Shown here piece by piece: positions 1 to 10,672 of a stretch of 17,347 bases of DNA (position 1 is its first letter; the number at the start of each line of letters is the position of its first letter). Position numbers and translations under genes: made by a program. This stretch comes from Gryganskiella cystojenkinii. Lineage: Eukaryota > Mortierellomycota > Mortierellomycetes > Mortierellales > Mortierellaceae. The stretch covers positions 1 to 17,347 of the forward strand of contig JAAAIG010000809.1 in NCBI GenBank assembly GCA_015852425.1. The letters are read 5' to 3'. The notes under the pieces were generated by a model. That model did not search any database. It was not told the DNA's origin and saw only the letters and a program-made list of their open reading frames with translations.

Positions 1-162
1 TTTTTTTTTTTTTTTTTTCAAAAAAAAAAGCAATTGCTCAATTGACCAATTGACCTTTTACGCGTTTTCGCGACCACATCAAGATTAGGAAAGGCATCTT
101 TTCTTTTTTATTTCTTCTTCCCTCTACCCCTCCAAAAAAAAAGAGTACATCCGACACGGCGA
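1..162 (-). other. 3' flank of the ATG4 gene
   Basis: This stretch lies downstream of the minus-strand ATG4 stop codon. It is A/T rich. A run of T at 1-18 is followed by a run of A, and a CAATTGA-like word occurs three times at about 33-54. On the minus strand an AATAAA hexamer lies at 112-107, about 50 nt past the stop, and is a plausible polyadenylation signal. No gene is visible here. Confidence 0.5.
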
Positions 163-2169
163 TCAGAGGAGCGTGTCCTCATCCCCAGAATCCAAACTCT
201 TGACTGAAAGTGTTTCCTGGTCATGAACATGGTCACCATCATGACTCGTGTATCGGTACTGGTACGGATCATACGCTTGTCGCTGTCGTTCCTCTTCTGT
301 CTGTTGTGCTTTCTTTGTCGAATGATGCCCTTTTCGATGAAAGATGTTATGATGGTGTGAATGGTGGTGTTGCAGAGACTGTTGTTGTTCTTGCTGCTGC
401 TGCTGCTGTTGCTGCTGTTCCTGAGCCAAGGCATTGATACTCTCGATGGATCTCAACTTCTTTTCCTTCTTCAATGCCTTGGTGATCCGCTTCATGGCCC
501 GCTTGTTGGTCTGACGTCGTTGTCCCGCAGGCAAAGTCTGGGTTTCAGCCATCGTGTTCGTAGTAGAAATATCGGCCAAGGAGGTATCACTGGCAAAGCC
601 ATGGTCGTCTTGCTCGGGTACTGGTGGTGACAAAAGTGTATCAGAGGCGATGATGCCGTCCTCATGGTTATCATCACCACTTGCAATCTCCAGACTTGCA
701 AATGACTCTGTAAGAGTAAGCTGAGGACGGGCCAAGGAAGACGATGAAGATGGACCCTCTTCCACAGTTGATCTATCCTTCTCTTCCCTTTCCTTATCCT
801 CATTCTCTTTCGCATCCTTCTCCTCCTCGTCGTCATCGTCATCCTCGTCCACGACTGCTTCCACATGCGTCACTCGCATCGATCCCTTGGCTTCCACAAA
901 GAGAATCGTAGTATCGCCTGGAACAATCTCTCCTCCCATTCTACCTTCGTCTGAGTTCCTCGTCACAAACTCGCTCATCTCGTCCTCTGCTGTTGTAATT
1001 GTTTCTGTAGTGGGAATGACAACAACTGGTGAAATGACTGGTGAAACGAGTGGTGAAACGACTGATGCAATGGCTGGTGCAACGACTGGAACAGAAACTG
1101 GTTCTGATGGCAGTTCCAGCTCTAGTTCAGCTTCAAATTCTAACTGTGAGGCAAGTCCCGATTTCGATTCTGGTTCTGTTTCTGGTTCTGGTTCGGGAAC
1201 TGGAGTCGACAAGGTCGAGATCGAGGTTGAGTTCGAGGTCAAAGTAAAGACTGGAGTCGCGACAGGGGTAGGAACAGAGATAGGTATTGCTTCAAGTTCA
1301 GGCACTAGAGTTCTGGTCGAAACAGGGGTCAAAACTGGTCCTGGAACAGACATAGGGGCATCAATTTCTGGTTCAGGCCATGAAAGCCACGTCGACGTCG
1401 AAACTGGGACCAAGACTGGGGCCACGACTGGAGCTGGAGCAGATACCGGGGCTGGTACCATCACATCGAATGCTTCTGGTTTGAGTGCTGTGTTTGCTTG
1501 CGTTGTTTCCGAGAACGATTTCGAGGTCGAGACTGGACCTAACGCTGGTGCAGAGACAGAAGAAACCAAGGCAGACGTAGACTCAGGTCCAGGTACAGGC
1601 GCAGAGACGTGAGCGAAGATTGGAGTCACCTCAGGAGTAACAGTTGGACGTGGAGTAAGAATGCGTATAGGAATGGGGGTCGAGACATGGATTGGAGTTG
1701 GAGTCGAAGCACGTGCTGGAACTGATTCCTGAACTGCTAATGACGTCGAAGTTGTGGATGAAAGCGGTACAGCCGTGGCCAATCTTGCTGGAGTTAATGT
1801 TGGCGAGCGAGCTGGAGCAAGGACGGACGCAGGGGATGAGACTGCAGCTGCGACTGGGGTGATCGTTCGAGGCAGAGCAGAACCAGGTACTGGAACTGGA
1901 ATGAATGTGCGCACCGTTTCTTGAAATGAGACTGGGGCTGATGCAGACGTAGGGACATCGCCTGGCGCCGACACTGAGGCCGCAGCAAACGAAGGCGTTG
2001 TTAAAGGCGTTGAGAACGAGATCGGGGACAACGCAGGCGCAGCCACAGGAATCGATTTTGAGATGGGTGCGAACATGGCAGCCAATGAAGGCGACGCCAC
2101 TTGTGCCGGTGTCGCAATTGGGATAGCAATAGGCTCTGGCGCTGGTTCTGGTTCTGGTGCAGGGGTAGG
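163..2169 (-). repeat. ATG4 C-terminal low-complexity tail (about residues 1940-2607)
   Basis: Directly after the last conserved ATG4 segment the last exon continues in frame for about 668 residues without an intron. The first ~400 residues are a degenerate Pro/Ala/Val/Ser/Thr repeat (units such as PVSAPAPV and TPIPI). An acidic Asp/Glu-Lys stretch follows near 780-855. Then come a lysine-rich patch, a glutamine tract with few interruptions at about 379-424, and a His-rich HHHSHHH segment. The chain ends with [10 protein letters not shown]. No folded domain is recognisable and disorder is expected. Human ATG4B also ends in an acidic tail carrying an ATG8-binding motif. This tail is acidic too, but lacks the aromatic residue such a motif needs. 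Confidence 0.8.
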
Positions 2170-5100
2170 GATGGGCACATCGACTACCAGAGTCAAAAGA
2201 GGATAGGCCTTTTCCATTTCCTGCTTCAGTCTCGTCGACAGGTCAATTAGGTCTGTGAACGACGAGATCAAGAATCCAAGCATCATCGAAGGATCCAGTT
2301 CCAGCATCTCCATGGTCCGAACGGATTGGCAGTGATAGCTCTAAAGTGGAAAAAAACAAAAAACAAAGAGTAGGCATCCGTGAGAAATTATAGCTGAAAT
2401 AATAAGCACAGAGCATCTATCTGCCAAACAATGTTGTTGTCCTTACTGAAGCGGGGCACTGGTTCAGTTCATCCGGCGTAGCGCGAGTCTTGACAAAGTG
2501 CGGATCAAAATAAAAGAGCTCCGAGCCTATTGACCAGAAGAGACGAAAAAACGTGCATGAGATTATTAAATATCCTTCCCCACTCCCTTTGCGCGCTCGT
2601 ACAAAAAAAAAAAAAAAAAATTCTTACCTTGATTGGCAACAAAGTAAAGCGATCGGCCAGGTCGACCTCCAGCGATACCAAGGAACTGAGGCAATTGGAA
2701 CAACTTTTTCAAATTACTGATATACTTTTGCGTCAGCTTTTCGAGCCCAAAGCGAGCTGGCAAAAGCAGCACGACAGGCTTCCACTTGGTTTGCTGACCA
2801 CCGTTCTTGTCGCTGCTGTTATTGCCACTGGATCCCAAAGTCGACATGAAGTCGCCCCATAGTGAAGGAGGACTACTACCGTGGGCCACCGATGCCTCAT
2901 TGACAATGTCAGACATTCGAATAGAGTTGTCCATCGGTACCATAATGGTCAGTGGGCAATTGACATGTTTTTCAGACAGGCGACTGGATATGATGGAACA
3001 AAAAGCTAAATGTTAGAATAAGAAATAAGTATCACGCCTTAAGCTGGCATTTTGAGAAACGTACCGGAGTGCATGAGCCATAGTGGAGGGACCAAACCAT
3101 TCGCCAATACGTTTGTCCAGAACCTGTCCCATCTTGGCTATGCTATGAATGCTGTAGTAACGGTCGGGTTCGTCCGCAAACCAACTTAAAATTGTCTTGT
3201 ACTTTTGGCGGTTCAGCTCTGTCTGAGCCAGATCAGTGCGCCATTCTATAAAGAGTCAAAAAATTACATATTAAAATATGATTTTCATCCTAGAACACAT
3301 GCACCGCACCTCGGTTTCTGATTCATTCATACCTCGACCAAGCATCAACTGAACAAATGCTTGCGCAAGCAAGCTCTGTCCGGTACGCATCATACAACCC
3401 CATCCTGCATCCGAGGTATAGTATGCCGGTTCAATCCTGGCCATGTCCTTGCGATACGTGAACCAGATTCTAGATTGGAAATCTGACAAGAACTTTAAAA
3501 GTGTTGCCTGATTCGGTGACAATTTGTCAACAATGGATGACAAAGATGGCGACGTCGATAATGACTCTTGCTTCTCTAGCGACGATGCCTGTGTTGGGGA
3601 TATAATGGGTATAGACAACAGTTCGTCGCTCTTGGGCCGCTTTGTTGATATCGAGCTGTCGCGACTGGAGCCATTCTCCTGCTTCTTGTCATCTCCGACA
3701 ATGTCCAGACTAGAGTTCATGCCACTAGCAGATCGTGATGAAGTGGTGGTGGTGGTGGACGAAGGCAGGGCTGGCAGCGTGTGTCTAGGCGAGATAGATC
3801 TTGGTGAAATGGCAGTGATGGCCTTCCATGACCTCTCCAGAGACGAGCTCGTCGAGATGGGTGAGGGCTGACTCGCACGGTCTGCGGTTACTGGTAGCAA
3901 TAGCGTCGACTCGCGTGACGAAGGGGCGCTTGTAGTGCGCCTATCATGCAGCAAATCCGGGGACTGCATAGGAGATGCGGTCCGAACAATCGTCAGGCTG
4001 TCTCCCAAACCGCTGTTGCTTGGTTGCTGTTGCTGAGCCATCGGATGCAGAGGTTTAGGCGAAATGATGTCCAAAGGCTGGAGAGCAGCAGAAGAGGCAG
4101 GTGTCGCTCCCACCACGTTAAGGTATCCACTGGCAAGATCCGAAGTGGGAGCCTTCACCTTCAAGTATGCGCTGCCAATTTTTCGAATCCGTTCTCGCCG
4201 CTGCTTTTCCTCCTCATCCGGATCTGCCGCTTTAGGAGCCTCCTTTTCCTTGATATGTACAAATCCCGCTCCGCTCGTTTCTGGCTCCTTGGTAAGCTGC
4301 GATGATTTCTTGCTAGGCCAGAGAGCCTCCCAGTCCGTACGCAGGTCCGAAACGCTCTCCTCCTTGGAATTAGAGAATGCAGCCAGTCGATCAAAGAGAC
4401 GTTTGTTTTGAACGTCAAACGAATCACTGTCCGTCTCTGTCGCCTGCGATCTTGCCGATGAGTCATCTTTCTCTGCCGACAAACCAGAATGTTGACCAGT
4501 GTTCATGGATCCTGACATAAGAGGCAAGGCAAACAGCGAATCATCCGGGCTCCGCTCCAACGAGGTGACCGACGCATTCTTCATCTTATCGAGCAAGATA
4601 AATGCCTCGGAAGGAGACTCGGGAGGCAGGGGTGGAAGAATTACGAGGTCCGCAAAGGAAGAGTGTTGTCGCTGGTTAACAGGCCGGACTGGGGGTCGTT
4701 CGACTTTCGATACACCCTCAGCGAACGATAATGGAAGTCCAGCAGATTGCTGCGTAGATTCGGTACTTTGGTCAAGCGTCGGTCGAATAGCTGGACCCAA
4801 AAGGCTAGTCCAGCTGATCATCTCCTCCACAAGGGTCTCGGACTCGTTAAACTTGGGGAAGGCGGCTATCGAGGGTGTTTCACCAATGTCATTTAAACCG
4901 GAGATGCCAAGGGGGGACGACGGTCGTTCGCGCGCCTCCGTAAATCTGGCAGAGGTAGATGACAGGGGGGAACTCGCCTTTAATGCCGACTTTGGCGAAG
5001 TAGACGTCGGTGACTGATTCAACGAGCTCTTTCGTGTCCTCGTCTGCTTTTGGTCCGAGCGCTCCTCAGGCATCTTGTATACATTCGGAGACAAAGGACT

Positions 5101-8100
5101 GCTGGGCGGAGAGTTGACGGCATCCTGCGAAACTGGCGGAACAGGTACATCAGTTGAAGCGACAAAGATTTGCTGTGGCAAGTTGTGTGATGAGAGCCGC
5201 CGTTCGAGCCAATGATGGACGTTCTTGGTGACGCCTTTCTTGGAGTTTGAAGACGAATCCTTGTTGGAGAGGGAGACGAAAGACACCTTTTGAGTTAACG
5301 CCTGCACCATGCCCGGCTCCTTGACCTTTGCTTGAATCTTGTTAGAGCCAGCAGCTACAAGAGTCTTGAGGGTGGCAAGACTACTTGTCGACTCGGGCTT
5401 GGCGTCCTTCGAAAATATACCGGAAATCGTCATACGTCTCTTGGATGGTCGAGCTCCTGCTGTCGCTGAAGGCGCTTGGTGCTTGTTGGCGTCCTTTTCT
5501 ACGTATTCTGCTTGATCGTTCTCCTGCTGGTTGTCGTAGGGCAGGTCAGAAGAGTCGTCAAAGGAAGGGAGGTTGGGTAGTTGCTTTTGGCTGACTTCAA
5601 CTTGAGTCGTTTTCGACGAAGAAGAGGTCTTTGACTGACTAGCGAATACCTCGTGCATGCTGATGGAGGAGCTTAGACCAGACGGAATCGGGGGCGAATT
5701 GGGTCGATTCCTTGATGGACTATCCAGGCTGTGACTCGAAATTGAAGACGATGCTCCAGATCGATGCGAGAATACCGAAAAGCTTGATACAGATTGCGAC
5801 CGAGGCTGATGACCACGTTCTGGTAGGACCCCACTTGTCGATTCCTGGCTCGGTTTCTTGGCGTGCTTGAGATCCGAGGCAGTCGGGACCTTTGGGAGAA
5901 TGGAGATGGACCTCATCCGCCGAATGACGCTATGTTTGGGCTCTGAAAAATCTGGAGGTGCCAGACTTATCCCAGAGTTTGATTGGCCTTCAAACTGGTA
6001 TCCATGGACCGAATGTGATTTTCGATCAGGTTCTGGGCGCAGAAGAGCTCCTTGGTGTTTGTTCTCAAGGACATCCTTTTGAAAGTGCGGATGGGAGATC
6101 TTTAACCTGAGCTTCTCGAGTTTCTCCTTCTCCTTGAGTCTCGATTTCTCTACTGCTCGTTCCTTTTCCAGCGCTCGTTCATGTTCCTTCTCCACTTCAC
6201 GCTCATGGGCCTTGGCAAGTTTCCGTGCCTTTGCCAACTCTTTTTCGCGTTGCTTGTCGAGGTGTCGCTCTCGAGTAGGGTCCTTGTCTGATTTCAGACT
6301 GGATGGAAAAGACGAGATCGCCTCCGAGTCAGTCATGGATCTAGGTGACGAGATATGAGACCTTCGACGATCGGATCCATGTTTGCTATCACGGGCTTCG
6401 GCGGGTCCAAATCCGTTCAAAGAACTACTTTTGGACCCCAGACCCCGAGCAGGACCAGTGTGAATTTGCAGCGCTGAAGTCTTTCTTGTCCTTGTAGGTT
6501 CTGGCGGCGATACCGTTTGATCAGAGCCTACACCAAGAGAATATTCTCGATAATTGTCAGCGTTCGAAGATCGTTGAAGAGTCGACAAGTTGAATATCCC
6601 AAACGCACAGGCACTCACCTTCGAATTCATAATGGACACCAAGGACCCAAATATCATCCGTGGGGAAAACAGTCTTTGTCCGGATCTTGTCATCTCTTAC
6701 TATATACTGTCCTACTTTGGAGCTTGACAACCAATATCTAAAAACCAAGAAATGGACCAAACAGAGTCAATGAACTTGAAATAAACTCATCCTCATCACC
6801 AGCAAACAACCCAACTGGAGCGCTCATATCTTACCCCATCTTTGAGAAAAACTCGGAGGTCGCTTGCATAAAGTGTTCACCCGCATCAGGTTCTTCAACA
6901 AAACTCTCTGCCATAAGCTCTTCTGGTTCATAATCATCATCATCTCCCACCTCGTCGTCGTCATCCTCAAACGTCGAGTGGATCGTGGTTGGTATTGAGT
7001 CGTGTGTTGTGGATCCACTGATCGTTTTAGTGTCCACCTCCGAGATCAAGACCGAGGGTCTTTCGAGAACATGGGACTGCCTTTCCTCTTGCCTGTGAGG
7101 TCTTTGCAGCATCGTTTGTTGGTGGGGTTGCACTTGTTGTTGCTGATGCTGTGGTCGTGCAGGTGTTATTGACGAAGAAAAGTAACTTGTAACGCCAGGA
7201 GTCCCGACGTCGATCAAATCGAAGCTGTCCAAGGGGGAGTGCATTTCATCCGACACTGGCTTTTGAGACCTCGGAGACGGTAGAGACGGGACCTGCTGCT
7301 CAGTGATGCTCTCATGTCGAGCAACGACAGCACCTCCGTTGGGATGGCTATTATTGAAACTGTTGCTGTTCTGAGCTGTGGATCGCAAGAAAGACGAGGA
7401 CGACGATGACTGTTGCTGTTGCTGATGTAATGAGACTGTTGAGGATGCAAGACTTGAGATTGACCCTTGTTTCTTGTGGCTGGGTTGTTTGACAAACGTG
7501 TACGAGTATTCTGCATAAACTGTGCCTGTGGGACTCTGGACAAGAATATCGAGCATCGTGTCCTCATGAGTTGGTTGCACAGTCGTGAATTCGTGTGTTT
7601 CATAGATGTAAAAGGAGGAAGGGTCCGTGGGGTCATTTGGCTGGAAAGTACCCATGAGCTCGAGGTGTTCATGCACAGTGGTTGTTCGTGTAAAAGCCGA
7701 TTCGAGATACCATAGGGTCGCAGGAGCAGCTTCCACTGTGAAGAAGAAGACGATGGAGAAGGGTTGTCCATTTGAGGAGAGACTAGTGCCTGGGGTCTGG
7801 ACCATGATCGGAAGTCGCTCAAAGTGAGGCACGGCCCTCTGTTGTTCTTGTTGTAGTTGTAGCTGTTGTTGCTGCTGCTGTTGATGACGGTGTGGATTCC
7901 AAGACGAAGGTGGCCTATGGAGGTTGCTGCTGGTGTTTTGAGTGATTTGGCTTTGGTTGTCCTCAAGCACAGACTTTGTGAGGACCTGCCAAACCCTGAT
8001 AGTCCCTTGTGAGTCTGTATGACAGATGTTGTTGCTATTATTGTTGTTGATGCGGCTGCTGCCTCTACTACTCGGTCTGGCCCCGCTGGAGCCAACAGAA

Positions 8101-8549
8101 AGCAAGGTTGGTGGTTGTGGTTGCGGCGCTGTCGCGTCCTGGCGAGTATGAATAAAGTGCCGAGAGTAAAGAGAAGACCAAAAACCGATATCATCCTTGG
8201 CATGATAGACCCTTTGCATGGTGGCAAACGCAGAGTTGCTCAGACCAATGCCGAGACCTGCTGATGGCCCATAAGCAGAGGAAGGCGTTGTTGTTGAAGA
8301 GTAGGATGTAGGTGTGGATGCAGGCGAGGTTTGGGTAGCAGAGAGACCGTCAATGTTGAGACCCAGAAGAGGTCTTGCCGGGTTTCGAGCAGACGAGGTA
8401 AAGTTTCGCGCTGGATCCACGAGGGTTTGGTGGCTCCGACTCCGACTGAAGGACGGTCGCCGCGTGTCTTGAGGAGAGGGTGGAGTAGGCGGAGGTGGTA
8501 ATGGGGGTGTCGTAGGGACGGTGTCTGTTGTTGAAGGATATGTGTCCAT
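163..8549 (-). CDS. ATG4: Giant ATG4-family cysteine protease (ATG8-processing, peptidase C54), seven exons, 2,607 aa
   Basis: ATG4 trims the C-terminus of ATG8 to expose its glycine and later releases ATG8 from phosphatidylethanolamine during autophagy. Predicted exons on the minus strand: 8549-6835, 6737-6619, 6527-3333, 3245-3065, 2983-2628, 2526-2447, 2340-163. All six introns are GT-AG and every junction keeps phase. The family's N-terminal IWVLG motif is in exon 2. The active-site segment [14 protein letters not shown] places the catalytic Cys at residue 1656. [12 protein letters not shown] and [14 protein letters not shown] are in exon 4, and [14 protein letters not shown] and GIAGGRP in exon 5. 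ELFYFDPH in exon 6 supplies Asp1863 and His1865, and exon 7 opens with SYHC...[10 protein letters not shown]. Usual ATG4 proteins are about 400-500 residues; the excess here is an N-terminal extension, an internal insertion and a C-terminal tail. The start is the first Met of exon 1. The core assignment is very secure. Inclusion of all of exon 1 is less certain (junction phase fits; transcript evidence needed). Confidence 0.88.
2603..2620 (-). repeat. 18-nt homopolymer just inside an ATG4 intron
   Basis: The plus strand has 18 consecutive A, so the transcript has U18. It begins seven bases past the GTAAGA donor of the intron at 2627-2527, between the exons encoding YFVANQ and ELFYFDPH. The run is certain in this assembly, though its length may vary between strains or reads. 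Confidence 0.9.
3502..6525 (-). other. Internal ATG4 insertion (about residues 613-1620)
   Basis: In ordinary ATG4 proteins the N-terminal IWVLG...Y motif is separated from the helix preceding the catalytic Cys (here [18 protein letters not shown]) by only a few residues. Here about 1,008 residues intervene, nearly all encoded by one 3,195-nt exon. The insert is rich in Ser, Pro, Thr and Lys. A strongly charged Lys/Glu/Arg helix, probably a coiled coil, spans about residues 692-760 (about 6082-6290). Many Ser-Pro and Arg-x-x-Ser sites suggest phosphorylation, and short acidic-hydrophobic motifs occur (for example W1184-TSL). I recall that some other fungal ATG4 proteins also have insertions in this region, so the site is a plausible expansion point, but the size seems extreme. 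Confidence 0.75.
6835..8549 (-). other. ATG4 exon 1: 571-residue N-terminal extension
   Basis: This exon encodes a Pro/Ser/Thr-rich start, polyQ tracts (about residues 223-237 and 375-379) and a hydrophobic, apparently folded segment at about residues 241-353 (from [12 protein letters not shown] to YAEYSYTFV). A very acidic stretch follows at about 526-560. It ends in [13 protein letters not shown], which splices (donor GTAAGA at 6834; acceptor TTTAG at 6738) onto [12 protein letters not shown] of exon 2. The intron phase is correct, and the joined sequence reads like a fungal ATG4 N-terminus. I do not recognise the folded segment. The alternative is a separate upstream gene ending at the in-frame TAA at 6831-6833. 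Confidence 0.7.
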
Positions 8550-9416
8550 GGGTATAAGTGAAGACTGAAGGAATGTAAGAAGTGCGCGTAGCCAAGAGAG
8601 GAGGAGGGTGAGATTTCAGTCTGATGATAAGAGAAAGAATGGAAAAAAAAGGGAATGTTTTGTTGTCGTTGTTGTTGTGGAGAACAGAAAGGAGCAAAGG
8701 AAATAAAAAAGACGTGGGTGTGTGTGTGGGTGATGGAAACAAAGGAACGAGGTGATTAGTCGGTGTATCAGAGCCAAGGATAACAATGACAACAACAAAA
8801 GCATGCATGCAATCAGTACCTGTTGGTGTCTGCAAAAGGGATTGGTCTTTTTTGCAACGGTCACCGAGGAGGTGTCGATAGAGAGCGAGGAGTCGACAAT
8901 ATTGTGATTGCACTCTCAAACAGTCAAAGGGGGTAGCAATAAGAAAGGGAATGGATGGTCCTGTGCTTGTTGTTTTGATGGTGTTGATTCCTACACACGC
9001 GGCAAAAGTATGGACATGAGACAATGAGAACGTGCTGGGGATTGATGGATAAGAGATGGATGAGGGAAGCGGTGATGGTTCGCGGTTCACGCTATTCCTT
9101 TTTTTCAATGCATCAAAGCACAACGAAAATAAATAGACAGAGACAGAGAGAGAGAGAGCCGCGAGTCTTCTCAAACTGCTCTTTGCAGCCACCCCCCTCT
9201 TCTGAGCCGCATTGTGCAAGAATAATCGATTGCATGGGAACAGTGCGCGTGTGCACAAAGGGATCGCACAGTCACACTCCTCCTTTATGACTGCTCTTTG
9301 CATGTATGCATGCATGCACGCCCAATTCATTAGCATGCCTTTGTCTCTCTTTTCGCAATCTCCTTTTCCACTCCCTCCTTTTAATAGAATCTCATTCAGA
9401 CCCCCTCACCTACGTC
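8550..9416. promoter_or_regulatory. Divergent promoter region between ATG4 and the oxodicarboxylate carrier
   Basis: These 867 bases separate two genes reading away from each other and hold no supported gene. Visible words include GATAAG at 8626-8631 and 9048-9053 and a GATAGA at 8877-8882, which fit the fungal GATA-factor consensus. There is a GT repeat near 8716-8728, a GA/CA-rich simple repeat at about 9133-9160, and alternating GCATGC palindromes at about 8801-8812 and 9301-9318. The last ~60 bases before the carrier start are pyrimidine rich, as in many fungal leaders. Binding by any factor is inference. Confidence 0.5.
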
Positions 9417-10672
9417 ATGTCCTCGACTCATAAACACACCCCAATACCACCATTACCCTTTGCTTATCAGTTCCTTGCCGGCGCTGTCGCTGGAATCACA
9501 GAACTCGCAGTCTTTTACCCCCTCGACCTCGTCAAGACCCGGTTCCAACTCCAAGTCAACTCCAAAAACACAAACCTCCGATCCGCTGCTGTCTCTGCCA
9601 CCAACACCGCCTCAAAGACCCTCACCGAAAACTATACCTCCATTCTCGACTGTCTACGAAAAGTCGTCAAACAAGAAGGCGCCTTGACCCTCTATCGTGG
9701 CATCCTCCCTCCGATCATTGCCGAGGCACCCAAGCGTGCCATCAAATTTGGTGCGAACGAACAATGGGGCTTTGCTCTCAAGAAACTATTTTCTCTCGAT
9801 CGACTCACTGCTCTCCAGGCCGGGTTTGTCGGCTCTATGGCAGGCGCCTCAGAGGCCTTTCTCGTCACACCCTTTGACCTGATCAAGGTTCGTTTACAGG
9901 ATCGATCCAGTCATGTCTACTATTCAGGAACCTTTGACTGTCTCCGTAAAGTCATCTCTCAAGAGGGTGTCTGGACTATGTTTCATGGACTGGAATCAAC
10001 AATCTGGAGACATGCAACTTGGTCTGGCTGGTACTTTATGACGATTCATTCACTTCGGACAGCCTTCCCCCAGCGAAGCAGTACCAGCAAGGAGGAAATT
10101 CTTCTGAGGAACTTTATTTCAGGTACCATTGGAGGCACGTTAGGTACCTTGGTCAATACACCTTTTGACGTAGTCAAGAGTCGAATTCAGGTCCAGAGAC
10201 CCGGAGTGACCAAATACGGATGGGCCTTGCCAAGCATTGCAACGCTTTATCGGGAAGAAGGGTAAGCACGCAGGGGATGTATTCTCTTTCGCTCGACTAT
10301 TTTAGAAATAATTCAGTAAGAGTACTAACCAGACGCCACCGTTTTCCACCCATCTGTCATACAGGTTCCGAGCACTTTACAAAGGGTAACAAACAGTTCA
10401 ACTCCGTTCCGGACTCTTTTAATCAAACACCATCCGTGCCTCATCCAGCTCTTGACTAACTTGAATTTCTTTTATCTCCCCATCACCACCACCATTTGCT
10501 GAATAGACTTGCACCAAAACTTTTCCGTCTCGGACCAGGCGGAGGACTGTTGCTTGTCGTCTTTGATCTCATAGTGGAACTCATGCGCAGGAACATCTCG
10601 GACCAAGGACCCTCAGCATCCCCTCTCAAGGTCACTCCAGCTAAGAAACCAGACTTTTTACAAACTCAATAA
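9417..10672 (+). CDS. ODC1: Mitochondrial 2-oxodicarboxylate (2-oxoadipate/2-oxoglutarate) carrier
   Basis: A member of the mitochondrial carrier family in the inner membrane, expected to exchange 2-oxoadipate for 2-oxoglutarate in lysine metabolism. Exons are 9417-10261, 10365-10385 and 10507-10672, giving 343 residues, close to other family members. The three carrier signatures are PLDLVKTR (35-42), PFDLIKVR (152-159) and PFDVVKSR (249-256). Odc-type hallmarks are EAPKRAIKF after the first repeat, GLESTIWRH after the second, and LGPGGGLLLVVF in the last helix, all closely like yeast Odc1/Odc2. The introns are phase-consistent; TACTAAC lies in intron 1 and CTAAC in intron 2. The middle exon is only 21 nt and encodes FRALYKG. 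I chose the ATG at 9417 (G at -3) because the following PPLPFAYQF aligns with the yeast N-terminus. An upstream in-frame ATG at 9306 would add unrelated residues. Confidence 0.93.

Noticed and set aside
887..1612. Plus-strand open frame of 241 residues rich in Gly, Thr, Ser and Val
   Set aside because: It is the antisense reading of the degenerate ATG4 tail repeat; its low complexity mirrors that repeat and it has no independent motifs.
8350..9336. Minus-strand open frame of 328 residues over the ATG4 5' end and promoter
   Set aside because: It overlaps ATG4 exon 1 in another frame, covers simple-repeat promoter DNA and shows no domain-like composition.
9306..9416. Upstream in-frame ATG of the carrier gene
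   Set aside because: The 37 added residues have no counterpart in the carrier family; the ATG at 9417 has G at -3 and matches the homologous N-terminus.
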